Shown: piece by piece, positions 28,355 to 40,543 of the stretch
How positions within the stretch are numbered: the stretch's first letter is position 1
Layout of the letters: each line of letters begins with the position of its first letter
NCBI RefSeq assembly: GCF_002377945.1
Contig: NZ_DFQV01000011.1
Coordinates: 13,670 to 77,669 of the forward strand
DNA: 64,000 nucleotides
Direction of reading: 5' to 3'
Source: Psychrobacter sp. UBA3480
Lineage (GTDB): Bacteria > Pseudomonadota > Gammaproteobacteria > Pseudomonadales > Moraxellaceae
Program-made: the position numbers and the translations under genes
The notes under the pieces: model-generated
Databases searched by the model: none
Seen by the model: only the letters and a program-made list of their open reading frames with translations
Told to the model about the DNA's origin: nothing

Positions 28355-28770
28355 TAAGGCGACAACTAGCAAGACAGTAACTAGAGTAGAGAACTTTTCG
28401 CTTAATTTTAATAGTTTTTGTTCTAACGTTTTTTAAGTAACAAAAAATTGTTATAATTATGGGTTATTCAGGGCGTGTCCTTAATCTGAACAAAAGCATC
28501 TGAATGGGCTAAAAATGGTTAAATATTGCCAAACTATGTCAAATAGCTGGTTAATATCCTGATATTATCTGCGCTACTTTCCTTGTTTGACTGCAATTTA
28601 CCTCATTTTTATCACCATTTTCAAAATAAGAACACGCCCTAACCAATTATGAACGACTTATCTGAGTCGTTATCTTCTTATAAATTCGACTGACGTTTAT
28701 TTGCTGCCTGTTTTCTTATTTGAACATAGGATATGGCAATTAGCAGCGTTATGAGTCAAGTGAGGCACAC
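28355..28770. other. mnmG upstream region containing a MITE-like insertion
   Basis: About 415 bp with no gene. A TATAAT at 28452-28457 could be a -10 element. The 171-bp inverted-repeat element (28470-28640) lies between it and mnmG, so it may be carried in the mnmG leader. Confidence 0.55.
28470..28640. mobile_element. MITE-like element with 21-bp terminal inverted repeats
   Basis: The left end AGGGCGTGTCCTTAATCTGAA and the inverted right end agree at 18 of 21 positions. The 171-bp interior is AT-rich and has no reading frame. Such ends without a transposase indicate a non-autonomous derivative of an insertion sequence, probably of IS5-like type given the GGGCGTGT end, which is inference. 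No clear target duplication is visible. No second copy occurs in the window. Confidence 0.55.
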
Positions 28771-30666
28771 ATGCAATACCCAAAACATTACGACGTGATA
28801 GTGATCGGCGGTGGTCATGCTGGTACAGAAGCTGCTCTGGCGGCTGCACGTATGGGCGCACAGACCTTATTGTTGACGCATAATATTGAGACGCTCGGGC
28901 AGATGAGTTGTAACCCTGCGATTGGTGGTATCGGTAAATCGCATCTGGTGCGTGAGATTGATGCGTTGGGCGGTGCAATGGCGCTGGCAACGGACAAGGC
29001 TGGTATTCAGTTCCGCGTACTAAACAGTCGTAAAGGGGCTGCTGTTCGTGCCACGCGTGCGCAAGCAGACCGTATCTTGTACAAAGCGGCTATCCGCCAT
29101 ACGCTAGAAAACCAGCCAAACCTAGATATATTCCAGCAAGCCGCTGATGATATCTTGGTCGAAAACGGTCGTGCGACGGCAGTAGTTACTTCTACAGGTA
29201 TTATCTTTAAGACCGAAACAGTGGTACTGACCTCAGGTACTTTCTTAGGCGGCGTCATTCATATTGGTATGGAGAACTCAAATGGTGGCCGTGCAGGGGA
29301 TCAGCCTTCTATCAAGTTGGCAGATCGTTTGCGTGAGCTTAAGCTGCCAGTTGGTCGTCTAAAAACGGGTACGCCAGCTCGTATCGATGCGCGTAGTGTT
29401 GATTTCAGTGTAATGACGGTGCAGCCAGGTGATACGCCATTGCCAGTAATGAGCTATATGGGTGATGTTTCTATGCATCCTGAGCAGGTCAATTGCTATA
29501 TCACGCATACCAATGCGCGTACTCATGACATCATTCGTGAAAACCTTGACCGTTCGCCAATGTTCTCTGGCAAAATCGAAGGCGTAGGCCCGCGTTATTG
29601 CCCATCTATCGAAGATAAGATTCATCGTTTTGCGGATAAAGACAGCCATCAGATCTTTATCGAGCCAGAAGGTCTGACTACGCATGAGCTATATCCAAAT
29701 GGTATCTCAACCAGTTTGCCATTTGATGTGCAGTTAGACTTTATTCATAGTATGAAAGGCTTAGAAAACGCCCATATTACTCGTCCAGGTTATGCGATTG
29801 AGTATGATTACTTTGATCCACAAAACCTAAAGCCAACGCTTGAAACCAAGTCGATTGATCGTCTGTACTTTGCGGGTCAGATCAACGGTACGACAGGCTA
29901 TGAAGAAGCGGGCGTACAAGGTTTGCTTGCCGGTACCAATGCGGCATTGGTCACTACCAACAATAGCGAGTTTGACACATGGACACCGCGCCGCGATGAA
30001 GCGTATCTCGGTGTGCTTGTCGATGACTTGATTACCCACGGTACTACCGAGCCTTATCGTATGTTTACGAGCCGTGCAGAATATCGCTTGCTCTTACGTG
30101 AAGACAATGCCGATCAACGTTTGACTGAGACTGGTCGTAAGCTAGGTCTAGTAGACGATGTACGCTGGCAGGCCTATCAAGAAAAAATGGAAGCCATCGC
30201 GACAGAAACCTCACGCCTAAAAGATATGTGGGCCACGCCTGCTAATGCTTTAGGTAAGCAAGTGACTGAGCAAACAGGTGAAGTGCTGTCTAAAGAGTCG
30301 ACTGCCTTTGATTTGCTAAAGCGTCCGCAAATACATTTTGCTGATATCGCGGCTATCACGGACTCAACCGTTGATGCACAAGTGGGCGAGCAGATAGAGA
30401 TTTCTGTCAAATATGCCGGCTATATCGATCGTCAACAAGAAGATATCGACCAAATGAAGCGACTAGAAAATACGGCGCTACCGTTAGATTTTGATTATAG
30501 TATCGTGTCAGGTCTATCAAACGAGATAGTACAGAAACTTACGCAAGTTCGTCCTGCGACGCTAGCTCAAGCGGGACGCGTAAGCGGTGTAACCCCTGCT
30601 GCCATTCAGTTATTGGCGATGACAGTTAAAAAGCATAAAAAAGTAAAAGCTGCATTGGACTCATAA
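28771..30666 (+). CDS. mnmG: tRNA uridine 34 carboxymethylaminomethyl synthesis enzyme MnmG
   Basis: FAD-dependent partner of MnmE (GTPase, not in window) that adds the cmnm group to C5 of wobble uridine. The 631-residue protein has the N-terminal dinucleotide-binding motif [14 protein letters not shown], the [19 protein letters not shown] signature and [21 protein letters not shown] lies seven bases before the ATG. It works on the same U34 as MnmA, encoded 3.7 kb upstream. Confidence 0.97.
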   Translation: MQYPKHYDVIVIGGGHAGTEAALAAARMGAQTLLLTHNIETLGQMSCNPAIGGIGKSHLVREIDALGGAMALATDKAGIQFRVLNSRKGAAVRATRAQADRILYKAAIRHTLENQPNLDIFQQAADDILVENGRATAVVTSTGIIFKTETVVLTSGTFLGGVIHIGMENSNGGRAGDQPSIKLADRLRELKLPVGRLKTGTPARIDARSVDFSVMTVQPGDTPLPVMSYMGDVSMHPEQVNCYITHTNARTHDIIRENLDRSPMFSGKIEGVGPRYCPSIEDKIHRFADKDSHQIFIEPEGLTTHELYPNGISTSLPFDVQLDFIHSMKGLENAHITRPGYAIEYDYFDPQNLKPTLETKSIDRLYFAGQINGTTGYEEAGVQGLLAGTNAALVTTNNSEFDTWTPRRDEAYLGVLVDDLITHGTTEPYRMFTSRAEYRLLLREDNADQRLTETGRKLGLVDDVRWQAYQEKMEAIATETSRLKDMWATPANALGKQVTEQTGEVLSKESTAFDLLKRPQIHFADIAAITDSTVDAQVGEQIEISVKYAGYIDRQQEDIDQMKRLENTALPLDFDYSIVSGLSNEIVQKLTQVRPATLAQAGRVSGVTPAAIQLLAMTVKKHKKVKAALDS

Positions 30667-30710
30667 TAGCTATGCAATAAAGCCTTTTATTATAAAGCAC
30701 TTATCGTATA

Positions 30711-30744
30711 AAAAGCCCGTAACGATATTTCGTTACGGGCTTTT
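30711..30744 (+). terminator. Terminator after mnmG
   Basis: A perfect 14-bp stem AAAAGCCCGTAACG / CGTTACGGGCTTTT with a 6-nt loop, 45 bp past the stop. Confidence 0.93.
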
Positions 30745-30905
30745 GTTTGCCAAAAAAACGATCGATTTTGAAAGAAAATCATATGTAACCTTGTCCTACT
30801 TGCTACTTTGTCTCTATACTAGGTCAGTAAATTTTCTTACTACTTGTTAATTTTTCTCGATGATGTCCATATATTCATGGGCTTGTCACCGAACTGAGTC
30901 TACTT

Positions 30906-31865
30906 ATGATTGATGCTATTGTTTTTGCTATTACCATTGTCTTACCCAACCTTTTCTTAATGTGGTTGGGTTTTTTTATGCAACGACGCGGTGAAGCAAG
31001 CCAAACTTTTATCGATCAGGCATCAAGTTTTGTCTTTAATTATTGCTTGCCGTGTTTATTGTTTTTTAGTGTGGTTGATAGCGACGTCGATTATGGTAAG
31101 CAAATTACGCTTATCCTTGTTGGTATCTTGGTGACGTTTATATTATTTATTGGCGCAGAGTTTTACGCCAAACGCTTCGTCAAGCGTCCTGAAGACCAAG
31201 GCGTGTTTGTACAAGGCGTATTCCGTAGCAACATGGCCATCATTGGCCTTGCAACCGTAGCCAACGCTTACGGCGCACAAGGATTAAGTATCGGTGCTGT
31301 CTATATGGGCGTGGTAACGATACTGTTTAATATCTTGGCAGTCATTACCTTGAGCCGCGTATCCAAAAGCGTGGATGACACATGGGTTAGTCGCGGTACG
31401 ATGATTGTGAAAAAGTTACTGACCAATCCTTTGATTTTGGCACTGGTTGGGGCGTTCGTCTATAAGGCACTACCATTACCGCCACTCACTGGTGTGATTC
31501 ATACGACTGGCGACTTATTAGCAGCGGTGGCTCTGCCGTTAGCACTGATCTGTGCGGGTGCTAGTATTAACCTAAAGTCTATGTTGCATCCTTCGGGCTT
31601 ATCCATGCAAGCAAGCATTGGGCGAATTGTCATTGCACCATTAATTGCTATCGCTGTTGGGCTCGGATTTGGGCTATCAGGCGTGCATATGGGGGTGTTG
31701 TTTTTGATGGTCGCATCACCAACAGCTGCAGCCAGCTATGTCATGGCAAAAGCAATGGGTGGCAATGATGTACTCGCTGCCAATATACTTGCCTTTACTA
31801 CCGTTGTCGGCATGTTTGGTATGGCGATTGGGGCAGCGTCGTTACGTGCACTTGGGTTAATGTAA
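30906..31865 (+). CDS. AEC-family (auxin efflux carrier-like) transporter
   Basis: A 319-residue inner-membrane protein with about ten hydrophobic segments in two halves, typical of the AEC family (MdcF, YfdV relatives). Indicators are LPNLFLMWLGFFMQRRGE at the N-terminus, FRSNMAIIGLATVANAYG in the middle and ASPTAAASYVMAKAMGGN near the C-terminus. Bacterial members move small carboxylates such as malonate or lactate; the substrate here is unknown. It is a single gene with its own terminator. Confidence 0.87.
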   Translation: MIDAIVFAITIVLPNLFLMWLGFFMQRRGEASQTFIDQASSFVFNYCLPCLLFFSVVDSDVDYGKQITLILVGILVTFILFIGAEFYAKRFVKRPEDQGVFVQGVFRSNMAIIGLATVANAYGAQGLSIGAVYMGVVTILFNILAVITLSRVSKSVDDTWVSRGTMIVKKLLTNPLILALVGAFVYKALPLPPLTGVIHTTGDLLAAVALPLALICAGASINLKSMLHPSGLSMQASIGRIVIAPLIAIAVGLGFGLSGVHMGVLFLMVASPTAAASYVMAKAMGGNDVLAANILAFTTVVGMFGMAIGAASLRALGLM

Positions 31866-31928
31866 TGCAGATTTTGTACTATTTTTAAATAAGTAAGTAC
31901 TTTCGCTTTATCTAACTTTGATAGCCTT

Positions 31929-31966
31929 AAAAAAGCCCTCTTTTCAAATAAGAAAAGAGGGCTTTT
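31929..31966. terminator. Bidirectional terminator, AEC transporter / small membrane protein
   Basis: AAAAGCCCTCTTTTC (31931-31945) pairs perfectly with 31952-31966 around a 6-nt loop, between convergent genes. Confidence 0.93.
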
Positions 31967-31975
31967 GGTATTAAT

Positions 31976-32164
31976 CTAGCGTTCACTATTACGCTTGTCT
32001 TCACGGCGCTGCTTGCGCTTTGGGCTAGTACGGTAGGTCAAATAACCACCAATAGCCATAACTGCAAGAAAGGCGATGATATACATAAATATTGACGAGC
32101 CAATCATGAGCGATGCACCGATAATGGGAGTTGCTTCCATGTCAAAAATCCAGTTAAGGTTCAT
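31976..32164 (-). CDS. Small single-span membrane protein
   Basis: A 62-residue protein with a hydrophobic segment (about residues 12-41, IIGASLMIGSSIFMYIIAFL and onward) and a strongly basic tail (RTSPKRKQRREDKRNSER), so the C-terminus should stay cytoplasmic. The ATG at 32164 follows a TTG three bases earlier; MEATPII at residue 9 is another start. It lies 24 bp behind the flavin monooxygenase-like gene, same strand, and before a good terminator. No recognised family. Confidence 0.55.
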   Translation of the reverse strand: MNLNWIFDMEATPIIGASLMIGSSIFMYIIAFLAVMAIGGYLTYRTSPKRKQRREDKRNSER

Positions 32165-32188
32165 CAATAATTATGCAAGTGTCTCATT

Positions 32189-33190
32189 TCATTGTAAAGT
32201 AAATAAGTTTAGCTCCGGTGTAAGTTCAAGTGAACGGATACGGGCGGCTTGATCATAGATATTGGCCGTCACGATAAGCTCATCTGGCTGATAGGTTGCC
32301 AAAAACGCAGCGAGTCTTGGTTTGACCGTGTCGACAGAGCCAATGAATGATACTGACAATGCATTATCTACCATCATTTTCTCTGCTTGACTCCAGATAC
32401 TGTCCATATCGTGAGTAGGCTTAGGCATTTGACCTGTTTCGCCACGGCGCAGACGTACAAAGCTTTGCTGTGCTGAGGTAAAGTGATACTGCGCGGTCGC
32501 ATCATCATCAGCCAGCAATAAGTTAGCTGCCAGCATCACATAAGGCTTATCTAGATAGACAGATGGTTTGAACTGTTCACGGTAAGCCTCAGTTGCTTGT
32601 CCAAGCATTTGCGGAGCGAAGTGAGAGGCAAACACATAAGGCAGCCCAAAATGTGCAGCCAAGGTCGCACCAAATAGAGAAGAGCCTAATATCCAAATCG
32701 GTATGCCTGATTTTGCACCAGGGAATGCCTGTACAGGACTGCCATCTGTATCATTACCTAGGAAATACATCAGCTCTTGCACATCTTGTGGAAAGCGTTC
32801 TGCATCTTTCATTTGTCGACGAAGTGCCTGAAACGTCGCACCATCAGTACCAGGTGCACGGCCTAGACCTAAGTCTACACGGTCGCCATATAGTGCCTGC
32901 AAAGTACCAAACTGCTCAGCAATCACGAGAGGGGCATGGTTAGGTAGCATAACGCCGCCAGCACCAATACGGATACGACTAGTTTGACTACCGATATGCG
33001 ATAGTAGTACTGAAGTGGCTGCACTGGCAATACCGGGCATATTGTGATGCTCTGCCATCCAGTAGCGATTTAAGCCTGATTTTTCTGCTTGCTGTGCGGT
33101 TTCGACCGTTTGGGCGATGCCTTCAGCGATGGTTTTGCCTTGAGGGACAGGCGCAAGATCTAAAAAAGATAAAGGGATTTTGTTACTCAT
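32189..33190 (-). CDS. LLM-class flavin-dependent oxidoreductase
   Basis: Bacterial-luciferase-like TIM-barrel flavoprotein of the YhbW/MsnO8 type, 333 residues. The family pattern is clear: LSFLDLAPVPQG at the start, RYWMAEHHNMPGIASAATSV, RIGAGGVMLPNHAPLVIAEQF and DLGLGRAPGTD. It probably uses reduced FMN; the substrate is unknown. The ATG at 33190 has GGA six bases upstream and gives the family N-terminus; the frame extends 21 codons further without support. It may be co-transcribed with the small membrane protein downstream. Confidence 0.88.
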   Translation of the reverse strand: MSNKIPLSFLDLAPVPQGKTIAEGIAQTVETAQQAEKSGLNRYWMAEHHNMPGIASAATSVLLSHIGSQTSRIRIGAGGVMLPNHAPLVIAEQFGTLQALYGDRVDLGLGRAPGTDGATFQALRRQMKDAERFPQDVQELMYFLGNDTDGSPVQAFPGAKSGIPIWILGSSLFGATLAAHFGLPYVFASHFAPQMLGQATEAYREQFKPSVYLDKPYVMLAANLLLADDDATAQYHFTSAQQSFVRLRRGETGQMPKPTHDMDSIWSQAEKMMVDNALSVSFIGSVDTVKPRLAAFLATYQPDELIVTANIYDQAARIRSLELTPELNLFTLQ

Positions 33191-33415
33191 AAATGTTCCA
33201 GTAGTGTGTAAATTATTTTCTACTGATATGCTTATAGACAGTGGTAGTTTCAAGTGCCGCTAGTCACTGTTAATGAATCATAACAAAGCCAGCTAACTCT
33301 GTTTTTAAGCTCGCTTAACAATTATTAATCTGTATTTATAAAGGTTGTCGTTGGTCAAAATAAGCGATAAATAAACCATAAGTGAGGTCATAAAAGGATT
33401 TAGCAGCATTACACT

Positions 33416-33447
33416 ATGGCATTAAAAAAAGATGGCATTAAAAAAAG
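33416..33447. repeat. Exact 16-bp tandem duplication
   Basis: ATGGCATTAAAAAAAG occurs twice back to back (33416-33431 and 33432-33447). The second copy supplies the A run that serves as the T tract of the adjacent minus-strand terminator. Probably a replication-slippage product. Confidence 0.8.
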
Positions 33448-33470
33448 CAGGCAACCTAGGTTACCTGCTT
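33438..33470 (-). terminator. Terminator after the PQQ dehydrogenase
   Basis: AAGCAGG-AACC pairs with GGTT-CCTGCTT with one internal mismatch, and eight T residues follow on the minus strand, 68 bp past the stop. Confidence 0.85.
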
Positions 33471-33537
33471 GTCTAATTAGTCGATTATAAGATAATGGTT
33501 ATTTAATTTATCATTATCTTAAGCACCAAGTGCAACA

Positions 33538-36072
33538 TTATTTATCTTGGTCACCAAGCTTATAAGCTAAGACATAATCACCAATGGTTGTTCCAACTGA
33601 ACCATGACCACCTGCGACCAATACGACCATTTGCTCACCTTTAGAGTTTAAGTAAGTCATTGGCGTGGCTTGACCACCTGCTGGAATACGGACATTCCAT
33701 AGTACGTCGCCATTTTTCAAGTCATAAGCTCGGAAGTTGTTTTCTGTCGCCGCTGACAAGAACGCGACGCCGCCTTTAGTGATGATAGGTCCACCGATAC
33801 CAGGTACGCCCAATTCCAGTTTGATAGGAATAGGAGACAAGTCTTGTACCGTACCATTTTTGCGTTGATAAGCGATATCACCTGTGGCTAGATCAGCACC
33901 AGCGATTGTGCCCCATGGTGGCTGCTGACAAGGTACGCCTAATGGTGACAAGAAGGGACCCAATTCTACTGCATAATCTGCACCTTCATTGGCATTGACG
34001 CCTTGCTCGCCTTTATTGGTTTCTGCATCGCCCAACGTATCTCTAGGAATGAGTTTTGAGGTAAACGCCAAATATGTTGGCATACCGAACATCACGCCAT
34101 TCTCAGGATCGACTGCAATACCGCCCCAGTTAAAGGTACCAAAGTTACCAGGATAGACCAAGCTACCATTGGTTGATGGTGGGGTATAGCGACCATCATA
34201 GTTGAGCTTATTGAACTCAATACGGCACATCATTTGATCAACGAGACTGGCACCCCACATGTCTTTTTCAGTCAGTGGTTCAGGCTCAAAGCTCAAGCCA
34301 GAATAAGGCTGAGTTGGCGCTGCGTGCTCTCCCGCTATGAGATAGCCTTGCGGTGCAGGACGCTCCTTAATCGGTACAATAGGCTCGCCCGTTGCGCGGT
34401 TCAAGACGTATACATCGCCTTGTTTGGTTGGTACAACCAGCGCAGGCTGTACGCCGTCGGCAGTATCTAGATCAAGTAAGGTTGGCTGAGCAGGCGTGTC
34501 CATGTCCCAAAGGTCATGATGGACAAACTGCTGAACCCAGCGCGCTTCACCAGTTTCGATATCTAGAGCGACAACAGACGTTGCATATTTTTCTTCAGCG
34601 GCATTTCGATAACTGCCTAGCTGATCCGGCGTACGGTTACCCATAGGGAAATATGCCAATCCAAGCTCTTCGTCGGCAGTAGCGACTGACCATGAATTTG
34701 GCGAACTGGTCTTATAAGTTTGGGTTGGATCATTGACATCGAAAGGCGCTGTATTATCAGGATCGCCTGAGTCCCAGTTCCAAAGAAGCTCACCAGTATT
34801 GACATCATACGCACGGATCACACCAGATGGCGAGTTAACATCATAGTTATCATTGACAGCACCAGCGACGATAATGGTATCACCCGCGATAACTGGTGGT
34901 GACGTAGAATAATAGTAACCTGCTTGATTGAACGGCATGTTATGCATCAAGTCTAGTGCACCATCATCACCAAAATCTTGGCAGCGTTGCCCAGTATTTG
35001 GATCGAGTGCATATAGTTTCGCATCAGAAGTTGGGATAAATATCTTGGCATCGCATTGCTTAGATGCGTTTTCAAAGGTATTGCCAGCAATTTTCTGTAC
35101 TTGCACGGGGCTAGCTGTACTGTTGCTATTCTCTGCTGAATTATTAGCAGCGGTAGAGATAGGGTCAGGACTGGTTGCTTGACCAGCATAATAAGACACA
35201 CCGCGACAGGTTTGGTGCTGACGTTGTAAGTTTTCCTCTACTTGAGGATCAAACTTCCACAGCGTCTCACCAGAGTCGGCATCTAGCGCTAGTACCCAGT
35301 TGTGAGGGGTACATAGGTATAAACCGTTACCGATTTTTAATGGCGTTGCCTGATAAGTGGTCTCACCGACATCGTTAGGCCCTTTGACATCACCTGTTTG
35401 GATTTGCCATGCCAGTTCTAAATCTTTGACATTATCGGTATTGATTTTATCTAGAGGCGAGTAGCGCTGACCATAATCAGTACGACCATACGCGCTCCAC
35501 TCGCCATCTGGCGTTTGCTGACCGTTTGATAATGGGTCACCAAGGTTAGCTGAGGTCTCATCTGAGCTGACGTTTTGCTCGTCATCATTTGCAGCATTCA
35601 AATCAAGCTCACCGAGTTTGTCAGTGGCATTATTGGCTAGACTACCAAAAGAGAGTAGTGCACCTACGATTACGCTTACGAGCAGACCCCAATAATACAG
35701 AGGGCTTTTCTTAACATTGCTTGTGGTTGGTGTGCTATTTGAAGCTACTTGAGTTTTAGGCCCACGCATTTTGTTGGATACCCATGGCAATAGCATGAGC
35801 AAACCGAAGATGAGCGGGAAGCCAACTCGAGGTGCTAGCGCCCACCAATAGAACCCAGATTCCCAAAGTGCCCAAGCCATGGTTGCTACGATAAATAGCG
35901 CATATAACCCGTAAGCACTCCAGTGTTTTTTGAACAATAAAAAAGCTGTCGTTAGTATAATAACGCCAGCAATGAGGTAGTAAGGACTACCGCCTAAGGA
36001 CAATAAATAAGCGCCGCCAATGAGTAGGGGGGCGGCAAAAATTGCCATAATGATCGCTACGAATTTTTCCAT
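33538..36072 (-). CDS. gcd: Membrane-bound PQQ-dependent glucose-type dehydrogenase
   Basis: Quinone-linked periplasmic dehydrogenase of the glucose/quinate/shikimate family. The 844-residue protein has five N-terminal membrane helices (about residues 3-145) and a PQQ beta-propeller with tryptophan-docking repeats (DADSGETLWKFDP, AYDVNTGELLWNWD, DLKNGDVLWNVRIP) and HHDLWDMDTPAQP. The ATG at 36072, with AGGTG upstream, fits the family better than a frame beginning ten codons earlier. An Asn/Ser-rich insert follows the first propeller blade. Glucose is the likeliest substrate, but quinate or shikimate cannot be excluded. No pqq genes are in the window. Confidence 0.82.
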   Translation of the reverse strand: MEKFVAIIMAIFAAPLLIGGAYLLSLGGSPYYLIAGVIILTTAFLLFKKHWSAYGLYALFIVATMAWALWESGFYWWALAPRVGFPLIFGLLMLLPWVSNKMRGPKTQVASNSTPTTSNVKKSPLYYWGLLVSVIVGALLSFGSLANNATDKLGELDLNAANDDEQNVSSDETSANLGDPLSNGQQTPDGEWSAYGRTDYGQRYSPLDKINTDNVKDLELAWQIQTGDVKGPNDVGETTYQATPLKIGNGLYLCTPHNWVLALDADSGETLWKFDPQVEENLQRQHQTCRGVSYYAGQATSPDPISTAANNSAENSNSTASPVQVQKIAGNTFENASKQCDAKIFIPTSDAKLYALDPNTGQRCQDFGDDGALDLMHNMPFNQAGYYYSTSPPVIAGDTIIVAGAVNDNYDVNSPSGVIRAYDVNTGELLWNWDSGDPDNTAPFDVNDPTQTYKTSSPNSWSVATADEELGLAYFPMGNRTPDQLGSYRNAAEEKYATSVVALDIETGEARWVQQFVHHDLWDMDTPAQPTLLDLDTADGVQPALVVPTKQGDVYVLNRATGEPIVPIKERPAPQGYLIAGEHAAPTQPYSGLSFEPEPLTEKDMWGASLVDQMMCRIEFNKLNYDGRYTPPSTNGSLVYPGNFGTFNWGGIAVDPENGVMFGMPTYLAFTSKLIPRDTLGDAETNKGEQGVNANEGADYAVELGPFLSPLGVPCQQPPWGTIAGADLATGDIAYQRKNGTVQDLSPIPIKLELGVPGIGGPIITKGGVAFLSAATENNFRAYDLKNGDVLWNVRIPAGGQATPMTYLNSKGEQMVVLVAGGHGSVGTTIGDYVLAYKLGDQDK

Positions 36073-36269
36073 GAGCGGTATCACCTGTTTACAGAAGAGC
36101 AAGTTAATATGTATTGATATTTAGTCAACTTCATTCGACCAAATATCAATACAAGTGTGAATAATATATAAAAGAAACATTGAATAACGTTCTAGAATCT
36201 ATTTTATCATCCACAGCTCAGTCTAGTAAGGGTGAGCAAGTCTGAGATACTTTATTTAACAAATGCTCA

Positions 36270-37199
36270 TTAATTTGCAAATTGCTTTTGGCATAGCTCC
36301 ATGAAAGCGCGACCATATTGACGGATTTCTGCATCATCGCGTACCGCCATCCAACTGGTAAAGCGACCAAAATGATCGACGGGTATGGCAGTCAGGTTTT
36401 GATAATGGCTTGGCTCAAATGCCATTTCTGCGATGATACCAATACCTAGGCCCAGACCGACATAGGTGCTGATCACATCGGCATCGAGCGCCGCTAATAC
36501 GATATCTGGCTCTAGTCCTGCTTCGTCGAACGTCTTGTCAATCGCGCCGCGTCCTGTAAATCCACCGTGATAAGTCACAATCGGATAGCTGGCAAGCGTG
36601 GGCAGGTCAATAGACTCTTGACTAGCCAGTTCGTGATCACTCGGTACGATAACGCGATGCGTCCAGTCATAGTAACGATAGCATCTAAGATAATTATTAT
36701 GTAATAAGGACTCAGTGGCGATACCGATATCGGCTTGACCACGGATGACCATCTGAGCGATGGTCTCAGGATCTGCCTGTTGCAAAATCAAATTCACTTT
36801 AGGAAAACGATCTTTGAACTCTTTAACCACTTGCGGCAGTACATAACGCGCTTGTGTGTGAGTGGTGGCTATCGTCAGCGTACCGATGTTTGGATTATTG
36901 AAATCTAGACTGAGGTTTTCAATGGTACGGATTTCAGCAAAGATAGACTCGATATGCGGCATAAGCGCTGTGCCCATAGTAGTCAGCCCCGTCAGGCGTT
37001 TGCCTTGGCGCACAAATACTTCCGTCTTTAACTGATTTTCTAGCGCAGCAATATGCTTTGATAAGCTTGATTGACTGGTATGTAGCACGGTCGCCGCTTG
37101 GCTTAAGTTATAACCGTTAATCACCGTATGCCATACTGTTTCTAGCTGTTTGAGCTGAATCTGCAAATGCCGTTGGTTGACCACTACGTCGATTGCCAT
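36270..37199 (-). CDS. LysR-family regulator, CysB/Cbl type
   Basis: The 309-residue protein has an N-terminal winged helix-turn-helix (about residues 18-76, LSQAATVLHTSQSSLSKHIAALE) and a ligand domain closely resembling CysB and Cbl: TTHTQARYVLP, GQADIGIATESL, VTYHGGFTGRGAIDKTFDEAGL and DADVISTYVGLGLGIGIIAEMA. CysB-type proteins sense sulfur-starvation signals such as acetylserine and control sulfate or alkanesulfonate genes. The neighbours (katG upstream, gcd downstream, same strand) do not show a sulfur locus, so its targets are elsewhere or different. AGGA precedes the ATG. Confidence 0.85.
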   Translation of the reverse strand: MAIDVVVNQRHLQIQLKQLETVWHTVINGYNLSQAATVLHTSQSSLSKHIAALENQLKTEVFVRQGKRLTGLTTMGTALMPHIESIFAEIRTIENLSLDFNNPNIGTLTIATTHTQARYVLPQVVKEFKDRFPKVNLILQQADPETIAQMVIRGQADIGIATESLLHNNYLRCYRYYDWTHRVIVPSDHELASQESIDLPTLASYPIVTYHGGFTGRGAIDKTFDEAGLEPDIVLAALDADVISTYVGLGLGIGIIAEMAFEPSHYQNLTAIPVDHFGRFTSWMAVRDDAEIRQYGRAFMELCQKQFAN

Positions 37200-37576
37200 A
37201 ACTTAATCCTATTGTATAAATATACAAACCTCGTCTGTATATGAAAGTAAAAATGTCTGAACATACAGTAATAAAGTAGTGTAAAACAAAGCTATTATTC
37301 TTGTATACAATAAATAGCTATCAATTTATGATAATTATGAATATAGAATTTGTATTTTGCAATGCTAAAAAATTATTCGTTCAGTAAATGCTGCTTAGTC
37401 AGTGAAACCATTTGACTCAACAACTCATAAAGAACGGTCATTATTGAGCATAAAAAATTAAGTATAAAAAAACAGCTACCTTCTAAAAGATAGCTGTTCG
37501 TTGATTATAAAGTTATTTATTACTATTAATATTTACTACTATTAGTTAGTTGATACTGACCAACTTCAAACTTGGT
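37200..37576. other. Intergenic region between katG and the LysR gene
   Basis: About 375 AT-rich bases. It contains the katG terminator (37466-37498) and presumably the LysR-gene promoter. No gene is supported. Confidence 0.5.
37466..37498 (-). terminator. Terminator after katG
   Basis: AACAGCTA (37471-37478) pairs with TAGCTGTT (37491-37498), with an inner 3-bp extension, and is followed on the minus strand by seven T residues. Confidence 0.85.

Positions 37577-40543
<2,967 letters not shown>

Larger units (their letters stand above)
33191..33537. other. Intergenic region between LLM oxidoreductase and PQQ dehydrogenase
   Basis: About 350 bp without a gene. It holds an exact 16-bp tandem duplication (33416-33447) abutting the dehydrogenase terminator, and presumably the promoter of the oxidoreductase. 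Confidence 0.5.
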
